From an uncultured Corynebacterium sp. (GTDB taxonomy: Bacteria > Actinomycetota > Actinomycetes > Mycobacteriales > Mycobacteriaceae), in the NCBI GenBank assembly GCA_943908385.1, contig CALTTF010000108.1:1-5226 (forward strand): 5,226 nt of DNA, given 5' to 3'. Below the pieces are notes generated by a model, which made no database searches, was not told the DNA's origin, and worked only from the letters and a program-made list of their open reading frames with translations. Numbering within the stretch: the first letter of the stretch is position 1; every line of letters starts with the position of its first letter. Shown here piece by piece: positions 1-5,226 of the stretch. A program made the translations under genes and the position numbers.

Positions 1-515
1 TCAACATCATCGACCGCGGTGTCGGTGCTGTGACCCAGACCAACGTGTCGCTGGCTGCGGCCTCCGACGCGGTGATCATCGCCTTCAACGTCCGCTCCGA
101 GGGCAAGGCCACGGAGGAAGCCAACGAGGAGGGCGTGGAGATCCGCTACTACTCGGTGATCTACCAGGTCATCGAGGACATGGAGGCAGCGCTCAAGGGC
201 ATGCTCAAGCCCATCTACGAGGAGCGCGACCTCGGTTCCGCGGAGATCCGCCAGATCTTCAAGGCGTCCTCTGTGGGCCTCATCGCGGGCTGCATGGTCA
301 CCTCCGGCAAGGTCAAGCGCGGGGCGAAGGTCCGCCTGGTGCGCGACGGCAACGTCGTCAAGCCGGACGCGACGATCGATTCGCTGCGCCGCGAGAAGGA
401 CGATGTCACCGAAGTGGACAAGGGCTACGAGTGCGGCATGGTGCTGTCCTACCCGGACATCCAGGTCGACGACGAGATCCAGGTCTACGAGATGGTCGAG
501 GTCCCGCGCACCTAG
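1..515 (+). CDS. infB: Translation initiation factor IF-2, C-terminal part (5' truncated by window edge)
   Basis: This is the last 170 residues of IF-2, the GTPase that brings fMet-tRNA to the 30S subunit and promotes subunit joining in the cytoplasm. The frame is open from base 3 (first full codon Asn) and the start lies outside the window, so the in-frame GTG at 30 is not a start. Visible family signatures are the domain 3 end (GVGAVTQTNVSLA, AFNVR), the RYYSVIY motif leading into the linker helix, and the C2 fMet-tRNA-binding barrel with IAGCMVTSGKVKRGAKVRLVRDG, SLRREKDDV and the ECG turn. It ends with the usual VYEMVEVPRT-type tail, so the C-terminus is complete. The next gene is rbfA, the order seen in most bacteria. 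The identification rests on close agreement with the E. coli IF-2 C-terminus as I remember it; only the N-terminal length is unknown. Confidence 0.97.
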   Translation, partial: NIIDRGVGAVTQTNVSLAAASDAVIIAFNVRSEGKATEEANEEGVEIRYYSVIYQVIEDMEAALKGMLKPIYEERDLGSAEIRQIFKASSVGLIAGCMVTSGKVKRGAKVRLVRDGNVVKPDATIDSLRREKDDVTEVDKGYECGMVLSYPDIQVDDEIQVYEMVEVPRT

Positions 516-550
516 CGCGACAGACCGCTTATCGACGGCTCCGACCCGCC

Positions 551-583
551 CACGCCCCGCTGGCTTCCCGCCCGCGGGGCGTG
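551..583 (+). terminator. GC-rich hairpin downstream of infB, possible terminator or attenuator
   Basis: CACGCCCCGC (551-560) is a perfect inverted repeat of GCGGGGCGTG (574-583), giving a 10-bp stem with a 13-nt loop starting 36 nt after the infB stop codon. No T-run follows (the next bases are AGCGTTGGTGGGGG), so it is not a canonical intrinsic terminator. It could cause partial termination, pausing, or protection of the infB mRNA 3' end before the rbfA promoter candidate. The hairpin is read directly from the sequence; its function is inferred. Confidence 0.5.
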
Positions 584-601
584 AGCGTTGGTGGGGGACG
601 C

Positions 602-607
602 TACACT
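602..607 (+). promoter_or_regulatory. Candidate -10 box of an rbfA promoter
   Basis: TACACT, within GCTACACTAGGG, fits the actinobacterial TAnnnT -10 consensus. It lies 38 nt before the rbfA GTG, which would leave a leader of about 30 nt. No good -35 element is present at normal spacing; the TTGGTG at 588-593 is only 8 nt upstream and too close. Weak or absent -35 elements are common in Corynebacterium housekeeping promoters. It sits just after the infB hairpin, so rbfA and the downstream genes could have their own promoter as well as read-through from infB. Confidence 0.45.
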
Positions 608-645
608 AGGGAAGCTGATTTTGGAGAGCAGGAAGGGGAGTCACT

Positions 646-1080
646 GTGGCTGACAACACTCGCGCACAGCGCTTGGCCAAGCGGATTCAGACAATCGTGG
701 CCAGCGCCATCGAGCGCCAGATCAAGGACCGCCGGCTGGAGTTGGTCACGGTCACGGATACCCGCGTCACCGGTGACCTGCACGATGCGACTGTGTACTA
801 CACGGTCCGCGGCGCCGGCATCGACGACGAGCCCGACCTGGACCAGGCCGCCGAGGCGCTGCACCGCGCCCGTGGCCAGCTCCGCAAGATCATGGGCGAC
901 GAGCTGGGCGTCCGGTTCACTCCGACGCTGAACTTTGAGCTGGATACGGTGCCGGAGGCGTCGGCACGCATGGAAGAGCTGCTCGCGCGCGCCCGCGCCC
1001 GCGACGAGGAGCTGGCGGAGCTGAAGAAGAACGCGAAGCCGGCAGGCGAGGCCGACCCGTACAAGACGAGGGACGAGTAG
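646..1080 (+). CDS. rbfA: 30S ribosome-binding factor A (ribosome maturation)
   Basis: This 144-residue protein is a single-KH-fold factor that binds the pre-30S subunit near the 5' end of 16S rRNA and helps late maturation and cold adaptation. The family pattern is clear: N-terminal helix with RLAKRIQTIVASAIE (residues 9-23), beta strand LVTVTDTRVTGDLHDATVYYTV (33-54), an alpha-helical stretch with the LRKIMGDELGVRFTPTLNF core (79-97), then the E-L-D-T-V-P-E-A box and helix. The last 30 or so residues are charged (ARARARDEELAELKKNA) and probably disordered. The GTG start is supported by the Shine-Dalgarno AAGGGGAG at 633-640 and by the normal RbfA N-terminus MADNTRAQRL. The gene follows infB after 130 nt and its TAG stop directly abuts the next gene's ATG. 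I see nothing odd in it apart from the GC-rich Ala-Arg repeat at about 980-1010. Confidence 0.96.
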   Translation: MADNTRAQRLAKRIQTIVASAIERQIKDRRLELVTVTDTRVTGDLHDATVYYTVRGAGIDDEPDLDQAAEALHRARGQLRKIMGDELGVRFTPTLNFELDTVPEASARMEELLARARARDEELAELKKNAKPAGEADPYKTRDE

Positions 1081-2067
1081 ATGGGGAATCTCTTCGCCCC
1101 CGGCGAGGGCGATTTCACGGCGGTGGCGGAGCGCCTGAAGGGAGCCGGCACCGTGCACGTCGTCACGCATATCCGTCCCGACGCTGATGCGGTGGGGTCG
1201 GCGTCCGCGCTGGCGCTGGCGCTGCGGTCCCTGGGCGTCACTGTCGACGTGCGGGTCGGACAGCGCTCACCGTGGCCGGAAAACCTGGCCACCATTCCGG
1301 GGATCGAGGATGTCATTCTCGGCGACGAACTGCCGGAAGACGGCCTTGTGGTCACCACCGACTGCGCGTCGCTCGACCGCACCGGGCGGTTGGCCCCGGC
1401 CATCGCGGCGAACCCTGAGCGAGTCATCGTGATCGACCACCACGCCTCAAACCCAGGCTTCGGTGGCATGAACCTCGTGTTGCCGTCCGAGTCGACGACG
1501 GTGATCATCCGCGAGCTCATGCACTACCTCGGCGTCGAGTTGACCCCGGAGACCGCGTACTGCCTGTACGCGGGTCTGGTCACCGACACCGGCAGCTTCC
1601 GCTGGGGCACCCCGCGCATGCACCGTCTGGCCGCCGAGCTGCTCGACAACGGCGTGGAGCCGCGGCAAGCGGGCATGGATTTGATGGACGCGGTCTCGGC
1701 CGAGGACCTGAAGCTCATGGGCGAGGTCATGGCTGGCATGCAAACCCTTGCCGCCGGCACGCTGACCATGTCCGTGCTGCGCATCGACGACAGCCACCTG
1801 TCCGGCATGAACCAGACCGCTGTGGAATCGATCATCGAGTACTCCCGCGCACTGACCGGCAGCGATATCGGTGTGGTGTTCAAGGAGATCCACCCCGGCT
1901 ACTGGTCGGTGTCGCTGCGCTCGACCGTGGTAAATGTCGCAGAGGTCGCCGCGGCGCACGGTGGCGGCGGACATATCCCGGCCGCCGGTTATTCCGTGGC
2001 GGGACCGGTCGACGACGGGATCGCCGCACTGCGCCGCACCGTCGAGGAGATGTCCGCGACGCTGTGA
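1081..2067 (+). CDS. nrnA: DHH/DHHA1 phosphoesterase, NrnA-type nano-RNase / pAp phosphatase
   Basis: A 328-residue cytoplasmic enzyme of the DHH family. Known members degrade 2-5 nt RNAs and hydrolyse adenosine 3',5'-bisphosphate (pAp) to AMP; the M. tuberculosis relative in the same gene order (Rv2837c) also acts on cyclic dinucleotides or their linear products. All metal-site motifs are present: H30 with D34 and D36 in THIRPDADAVGS (29-40), D94 in VTTDCASLDR, the name-giving D119-H120-H121 in VIVIDHHASN, and D169 in YAGLVTDTGSFRWGTPR. The C-terminal DHHA1 substrate-binding domain carries GGGGH (294-298) followed by IPAAGYSV. Length is normal for NrnA. The start ATG directly follows the rbfA stop, with Shine-Dalgarno GAGGG at 1068-1072 (8-nt spacer). 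The last bases overlap the transporter gene by GTGA. The exact substrate preference among nano-RNA, pAp and pApA cannot be read from the sequence. Confidence 0.92.
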   Translation: MGNLFAPGEGDFTAVAERLKGAGTVHVVTHIRPDADAVGSASALALALRSLGVTVDVRVGQRSPWPENLATIPGIEDVILGDELPEDGLVVTTDCASLDRTGRLAPAIAANPERVIVIDHHASNPGFGGMNLVLPSESTTVIIRELMHYLGVELTPETAYCLYAGLVTDTGSFRWGTPRMHRLAAELLDNGVEPRQAGMDLMDAVSAEDLKLMGEVMAGMQTLAAGTLTMSVLRIDDSHLSGMNQTAVESIIEYSRALTGSDIGVVFKEIHPGYWSVSLRSTVVNVAEVAAAHGGGGHIPAAGYSVAGPVDDGIAALRRTVEEMSATL

Positions 2068-3398
2068 CGGAAACCGACGAGACTTCCCAGACACATGTCG
2101 ACACCACGGTGACACTGCGCCGCGTTCTGGCGTTGGCGCTGCCGGCACTCGGCGTGCTCGCGGCGAACCCGCTGTACCTGCTGTTGGACACCGCCGTCAT
2201 CGGCCGCCTCGGCGCGGGCGAGTTGGCCGCGCTCGCGGCGGGCGCCACGGTGCAGTCCACGGTGACGACGCAGCTGACCTTCCTGTCCTACGGCACGACT
2301 GCCCGGTCGTCCCGCTTTTACGGGGCTGGGAAGACCGAGCGAGCGATCGCGGAGGGCGTCCAGGCGACATGGGTCGCCATCGGTGTGGGTGTGCTTCTCG
2401 CATCGCTGGTGTGGATTTTCGCGCACCCGATCGCGCTCTTTCTCACCAACGACCCGGCCACTGCCGAGATGTCTGTGAGATGGATGCGGGTGGCGGCGCT
2501 GGCCATTCCGCTGACGCTGATCATCATGGCCGGCAACGGCTGGCTGCGCGGAATCCAGAACACGAAGCTGCCGTTCTACCTCACCCTGTGCGGACTCATC
2601 CCGGGCGCGGTGGCGCTGCCGTTCTTGGTCGCCAAATACGGGCTCGTGGGCTCTGCGGTGGCCAATGTCATCGGCATGGGGCTCACCGCGGCGGGCTTCC
2701 TCGCGGCGCTGATTCACGTGCATAAAGGATCGTGGGCGCCGCAGGGCAAGGTCATTGCGCGCCAGCTGGTGCTCGGCCGCGACCTGATTCTGCGCTCCCT
2801 GTCCTTCCAGGTGGCGTTCATCTCCGCGGCGGCGGTCGCGGGCCGGGTGAGCGTGGCGGCGCTGGCGGCGCACCAGGTCATGCTGCAGCTGTGGAATTTC
2901 CTCACGCTCGTGCTCGACTCGCTGGCGATCGCCGCGCAGACGCTCACCGGCTCGGCGCTCGGCACGGGGCGTATCGACGACGCCCGCGCCGTCGGCGAGA
3001 AAGCCACCCGCCTGTCGCTGTGGTTCGCGCTCACTCTGGCAGGCATCTTCGCGGTCGGGGGGCCGTTCATCCGGCGGCTGTTCACCACCGATGAGGCGGT
3101 GCTGGGTGCGATGGCGGTGCCGTGGTGGCTGCTGATCGCCATGATCGCCGCCGGCGGTGTCCTCTTCGCCCTCGACGGCGTGCTGCTGGGCGCCGGGGAC
3201 GCGGCGTTCTTGCGCACGCTCACGCTCGGCTCGGTGCTGCTGGGGTTCCTGCCGGGTATCGCGATCGCGTACTGGGCGGAGACCGGCCTCGCTGGCATCT
3301 GGTGCGGCCTGACCGCCATGGTGGTGCTGCGCCTGGTCGGCGACGTGTGGCGCTTCTACTCGATGCGCTGGGCCACAATCGACGCGCCGGAAGACTAG
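2064..3398 (+). CDS. dinF: MATE-family efflux transporter, DinF subfamily
   Basis: A 444-residue inner-membrane protein of the multidrug and toxic compound extrusion family, which exchanges Na+ or H+ for cationic organic compounds. It has about 12 hydrophobic segments arranged as two six-helix halves. Family marks are LYLLLDTAVIGRLGAGELAA in the first helix region (37-56, conserved D42), the fully typical RGIQNTKLP loop (162-170), and HQVMLQLWNFL...LDSLAIAAQTLTG (270-296), the counterpart motif in the second half. The gene order DHH protein then DinF matches M. tuberculosis Rv2837c-Rv2836c. The GTG start overlaps the stop of the preceding gene (GTGA, 2064-2067); the nearest Shine-Dalgarno-like GAGGAG is at 2044-2049, rather far (14 nt), so translational coupling is likely. 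The N-terminal 18 residues are polar and presumably cytoplasmic. Substrate is unknown; the DinF name does not by itself show SOS control, and I see no clear LexA box before it. Confidence 0.9.
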   Translation: MTETDETSQTHVDTTVTLRRVLALALPALGVLAANPLYLLLDTAVIGRLGAGELAALAAGATVQSTVTTQLTFLSYGTTARSSRFYGAGKTERAIAEGVQATWVAIGVGVLLASLVWIFAHPIALFLTNDPATAEMSVRWMRVAALAIPLTLIIMAGNGWLRGIQNTKLPFYLTLCGLIPGAVALPFLVAKYGLVGSAVANVIGMGLTAAGFLAALIHVHKGSWAPQGKVIARQLVLGRDLILRSLSFQVAFISAAAVAGRVSVAALAAHQVMLQLWNFLTLVLDSLAIAAQTLTGSALGTGRIDDARAVGEKATRLSLWFALTLAGIFAVGGPFIRRLFTTDEAVLGAMAVPWWLLIAMIAAGGVLFALDGVLLGAGDAAFLRTLTLGSVLLGFLPGIAIAYWAETGLAGIWCGLTAMVVLRLVGDVWRFYSMRWATIDAPED

Positions 3399-3408
3399 AA
3401 AGAAGACC

Positions 3409-4218
3409 ATGACTTCGACAACGTCGACACTGTGGGCCGTTTCGGACCTTCACGCAGCCGTGAAGGCCAACCGCCCGCGCGTCGACGACATCGTGCCAGC
3501 GGACCCGTCCGACTGGCTGATCGTCGCGGGTGATGTCGCCGAGCGCACGGAGCTGGTCGTCCAGATCATGGCCACGCTCGTGCAGCGCTTCGACACCGTG
3601 ATCTGGGTGCCGGGCAACCACGAGCTGTTCGCCCGCGGCACCGACCGGTACAAGGGCCGGGAGAAATACACCGACCTGGTCAACCGGCTGCGGGGGCTCG
3701 GGGTGATCACACCGGAGGACCCCTACCCGGTCTTCGGCGGCGTGACAGTCGTGCCGTTGTTCACGCTCTACGACTATTCGTTCCGGCCGCCCACCACGAC
3801 GGTGGAGGAGGCGCTCGCTGCGGCGAAGGAGAACGAGATCATGTTCACCGACGAGGTGGCCATCGCCCCGTTCGCGGATATCCGCGCGTGGTGCTGGGAC
3901 CGCCTGGCGTACTCGACGCGGCGGCTCTCGCGCATCGACGGCCCGACGATCCTCATCAACCACTGGCCGCTGGTCCAGGAGCCGACCGACAAGATGTGGT
4001 GGCGCGAAGCCGCCTTGTGGTGCGGCACCCGGCACACCCGCGGGTGGGCGACGCGCTACAACGCCGAGACTGTCATCTACGGGCACCTGCACATGCCGGG
4101 CGTGCATACCGTCGACGGTGTGGACCACGTCGAAGTCTCGCTGGGGTACCCGGACGAGTGGAGGCGCAGGAAAGATCCTCCGTCGTGGCCGTATCCGGTG
4201 ATGGAGGTGGAGCGGTGA
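3409..4218 (+). CDS. pptH: Calcineurin-like metallophosphoesterase, PptH-like phosphopantetheinyl hydrolase
   Basis: A 269-residue cytoplasmic dinuclear-metal phosphoesterase. The full set of metallophosphoesterase motifs is visible in order: D13-L-H15 (motif I), G41-D42 (II), G69-N70-H71-E72 (III), N184-H185 (IV) and G225-H-L-H228 (V). There is no signal peptide. The gene lies immediately before a PptT-type phosphopantetheinyl transferase and overlaps it by 4 nt. That pairing matches M. tuberculosis Rv2795c-Rv2794c, where Rv2795c (PptH) removes the phosphopantetheine arm from holo-carrier proteins and so opposes PptT. Assigning PptH activity here is inference from that context; the fold and metal site are certain. 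The ATG follows a 10-nt gap after the transporter; the stretch around its stop codon, AGAAAGAAG, resembles the sequence pairing with the 16S 3' end and serves as ribosome site. Other phosphodiesterase or phosphatase roles cannot be ruled out. Confidence 0.85.
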   Translation: MTSTTSTLWAVSDLHAAVKANRPRVDDIVPADPSDWLIVAGDVAERTELVVQIMATLVQRFDTVIWVPGNHELFARGTDRYKGREKYTDLVNRLRGLGVITPEDPYPVFGGVTVVPLFTLYDYSFRPPTTTVEEALAAAKENEIMFTDEVAIAPFADIRAWCWDRLAYSTRRLSRIDGPTILINHWPLVQEPTDKMWWREAALWCGTRHTRGWATRYNAETVIYGHLHMPGVHTVDGVDHVEVSLGYPDEWRRRKDPPSWPYPVMEVER

Positions 4219-4892
4219 TCGTCGAAAAGCTGTTTCCCGCTCCCGCACGCGTAGTGTTCCTGCGGACCGACGCGAACGGGGACCTGACGAATTACAACCA
4301 CCTGCACCCCGAAGAGCGCACCGTGGTCAGCCGTGCGGTGGACAACCGCAAGGGCGAATTCGGCGACGCCCGCTGGTGCGCGCACCAGGCGCTGCAGGAG
4401 CTCGGCATGGATTCCGCGAGCGCCATCCTGAAAGGGGAGAAGGGCATGCCCCTGTGGCCGGCGGGCTACACGGGTTCTTTGACCCACACGGATGGACTGC
4501 GCATTGCTGTGGCCGCGCCGACGGACTCGCTACGGTCGGTGGGGATCGACGCGGAACCGGCTGAGCCGCTGCCGGAGGGCGTGCTCGACCAGATCGCGCG
4601 GTCGCCGGAACGACACTGGGTCGACATGCAGAAGGCCGCGGGCAACGACTGGGCGGATCGCCTGCTGTTCTGCGCGAAGGAGGCGACCTACAAGGCTTGG
4701 TTCCCGATGACCCTGCGGTGGCTCGGCTTCGAAGACGCGGAGATCGACATCCGCCCCGACGGCACCTTCATTTCCTACCTGCTTGTGCGGCCCACCCCAG
4801 TGCCGTTCATCGAGGGACGGTGGATGGTGCGCAGTGGTTACGTCTGTGCATCGACGTTCGTGCCGGCGCACAAGCGCCTTGCCCCAGCATGA
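4215..4892 (+). CDS. pptT: Sfp/EntD-type 4'-phosphopantetheinyl transferase, PptT-like
   Basis: A 225-residue enzyme that moves the 4'-phosphopantetheine arm of CoA to a serine of carrier domains, releasing adenosine 3',5'-bisphosphate. In mycolic-acid actinobacteria the expected targets are type I fatty-acid synthase, Pks13 and NRPS/PKS carrier domains. Diagnostic motifs are GSLTH (87-91), S-V-G-I-D112-A-E114 (Mg2+ ligands), and F152-C-A-K155-E156-A-T-Y-K160-A-W-F-P, followed by RWLGFEDA (168-175). They match remembered M. tuberculosis PptT closely. The frame is open upstream to 3888, but the GTG at 4215 is chosen because Shine-Dalgarno GGAGG (4203-4207) lies 7 nt before it and homology starts there; the GTGA overlap with the preceding stop suggests coupling. 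The C-terminus (VPAHKRLAPA) appears intact. It is the last intact gene before the insertion sequence, about 200 nt away. Confidence 0.95.
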   Translation: MIVEKLFPAPARVVFLRTDANGDLTNYNHLHPEERTVVSRAVDNRKGEFGDARWCAHQALQELGMDSASAILKGEKGMPLWPAGYTGSLTHTDGLRIAVAAPTDSLRSVGIDAEPAEPLPEGVLDQIARSPERHWVDMQKAAGNDWADRLLFCAKEATYKAWFPMTLRWLGFEDAEIDIRPDGTFISYLLVRPTPVPFIEGRWMVRSGYVCASTFVPAHKRLAPA

Positions 4893-5005
4893 ACTGGTAA
4901 TTCAAACCTTGTTGAGCCACGTGATCGTGGTTTCATCCGCACCAACATCAACAGCTTGGTCGCTTGCTGGCGGCCGCGGTTGCGTCCCGTAGTGTGGTGT
5001 AACGC

Positions 5006-5035
5006 TTGCTGATAGTGGGCCCTGGCAGATATAGG
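5006..5035 (+). promoter_or_regulatory. Candidate promoter of the IS transposase
   Basis: TATAGG (5030-5035) resembles a -10 box and TTGCTG (5006-5011) a weak -35 box with an 18-nt spacer. A transcript would begin near 5042 and give a leader of about 55 nt including the hairpin at 5054-5087. Consensus match is modest and this is pattern reading only. Confidence 0.3.
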
Positions 5036-5053
5036 GGCGGCCACCGTTAGTAA

Positions 5054-5087
5054 CCTTTCGACTCAACTACCACATCTCACCGAAAGG
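5054..5087 (+). promoter_or_regulatory. Hairpin that would bury the transposase ribosome-binding site
   Basis: CCTTTCG (5054-5060) is a perfect inverted repeat of CGAAAGG (5081-5087), with a 20-nt loop. The right arm contains GAAAGG (5082-5087), the only Shine-Dalgarno-like sequence before the transposase start codons at 5091 and 5097. If the stem forms in mRNA, ribosome access would be reduced. Similar structures in other insertion sequences limit transposase made from read-through transcripts. The repeat is seen directly; the regulatory role is inferred. Confidence 0.4.
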
Positions 5088-5096
5088 CACATGGCG

Positions 5097-5226
5097 ATGA
5101 CCGCTGCTCCGCATTCTATCGACCCTGCAACCTATCTGGACGATCTGTGGCACAGGCCTCCCCGGATCTGATGCGCCGGTTGCGTGACAGCTTGGCTGAG
5201 ATGATCTTTTGCGAAGCTTTCAACCC
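5097..5226 (+). pseudogene. IS256-family transposase, 5' end, frame broken near base 5147 and 3' truncated by window edge
   Basis: Reading from ATG 5097 gives MTAAPHSIDPATYLDDL, the typical start of actinobacterial IS256 (mutator-type, DDE) transposases, then WHRPPRI and a TGA at 5169-5171. From 5150 the -1 frame reads AQASPDLMRRLRDSLAEM and stays open to the window end; AQASPDLMR normally follows directly on the LDDL motif. A single base has therefore been lost around 5147-5149, or the frames need a -1 shift there. No slippery homopolymer is present (GATCTGTGG), and IS256 elements are not known to depend on frameshifting, so a dead copy or a sequencing error is more likely. The second ATG (5097) is preferred over 5091 because the Shine-Dalgarno GAAAGG ends 9 nt before it and only 3 nt before the first. 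The catalytic domain lies outside the window. Confidence 0.75.

Larger units (their letters stand above)
4893..5096 (+). other. Intergenic stretch between pptT and the IS transposase
   Basis: About 200 nt with no convincing + strand gene and visibly lower GC than the genes before it. It contains a small palindrome CCACG-TGAT-CGTGG (4917-4930) followed by only three T, too weak to call a terminator; a 9-bp direct repeat CGCTTGCTG at 4961-4969 and 5003-5011; a NotI-like GCGGCCGC; a candidate transposase promoter (5006-5035); and a hairpin covering the transposase ribosome site. On the minus strand a stop-free run without an ATG or GTG start reads from 5066 down to a TGA at 4902-4904. The left boundary of the insertion sequence must fall somewhere in here. 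Confidence 0.6.
4984..5226 (+). mobile_element. Left part of an IS256-family insertion sequence (boundary uncertain)
   Basis: The transposase N-terminus starting at 5097 marks an IS256-type element of the kind common in Corynebacterium and Mycobacterium, running off the right edge. The left boundary is a guess: the stretch from about 4984 (GTCCCGTAGTGTGGTGTAA) lies about 110 nt before the gene, a normal distance for a terminal inverted repeat. Without the right end I cannot confirm an inverted repeat or a target duplication. The true end may lie anywhere between 4893 and 5040. Confidence 0.4.

Noticed and set aside
30..32. GTG at base 30 as the start of a short gene
   Set aside because: The frame is open to the window edge and encodes IF-2 sequence before this codon, so it is an internal valine.
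980..1012. GC-only alternating repeat in rbfA
   Set aside because: It simply encodes the ARARAR stretch of the charged C-terminal tail using GC-ending codons, as expected in this genome.
1171..1200. DADAVGS instead of DGDAIGS in the DHH motif I as a loss of activity
   Set aside because: Both aspartates and the preceding histidine are kept, and actinobacterial NrnA proteins often vary at this position, so the site looks intact.
1989..3410. 473-codon minus-strand open frame opposite the MATE gene
   Set aside because: Its product is an Arg/His/Gln-rich, low-complexity shadow of a high-GC gene, with no domain recognised, while the + strand frame is an unmistakable MATE transporter.
3888..4214. 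Long N-terminal extension of the phosphopantetheinyl transferase frame (334 residues from 3888)
   Set aside because: The extra 109 residues lie wholly inside the phosphoesterase gene, are low-complexity, and do not belong to the family; the GTG at 4215 has a good ribosome site.
3220..4248. 342-codon minus-strand open frame opposite the phosphoesterase
   Set aside because: Antisense shadow of the metallophosphoesterase; its composition is Arg/His-rich and no family is recognised.
4917..4934. Terminator after pptT formed by CCACG-TGAT-CGTGG plus TTT
   Set aside because: The stem is only 5 bp and the T-run only three bases, too weak to call an intrinsic terminator.

Overview
This is a high-GC actinobacterial chromosome segment with strongly G/C-ending codons and several GTG starts. 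Gene order and protein similarity point to the Mycobacteriales, most likely a Corynebacterium species; the genus is an inference. All genes are on the + strand. The window holds the tail of a conserved translation/RNA-metabolism cluster, then a coenzyme-A/carrier-protein module, and ends inside an insertion sequence.

Layout: (1) 1-515, the 3' end of infB (translation initiation factor IF-2). (2) 516-645, an intergenic stretch with a perfect 10-bp GC hairpin and a candidate actinobacterial -10 box. (3) 646-1080 rbfA, 1081-2067 a DHH/DHHA1 phosphoesterase (NrnA-type nano-RNase/pAp phosphatase) and 2064-3398 a DinF-type MATE transporter, packed with 0-nt spacing and then a 4-nt GTGA overlap. (4) 3409-4218, a calcineurin-like metallophosphoesterase resembling PptH, and 4215-4892, an Sfp-type 4'-phosphopantetheinyl transferase resembling PptT, again overlapping by GTGA. 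(5) 4893-5096, a less GC-rich non-coding leader. (6) From 5097, the 5' end of an IS256-family transposase whose reading frame is broken near base 5147. The element runs off the window.

How the genes fit together: IF-2 and RbfA act in translation initiation and 30S maturation. The DHH protein is expected to degrade nano-RNAs and adenosine 3',5'-bisphosphate (pAp). PptT loads the CoA-derived phosphopantetheine arm on carrier proteins and releases pAp, while PptH is known in M. tuberculosis to remove that arm. The window therefore appears to place the enzyme that adds the arm, the one that removes it and a by-product recycler in one co-directional block. Apart from that pairing and some structure around the insertion sequence, the content is ordinary conserved chromosome. 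I do not see a clearly new defence, mobile or RNA system.
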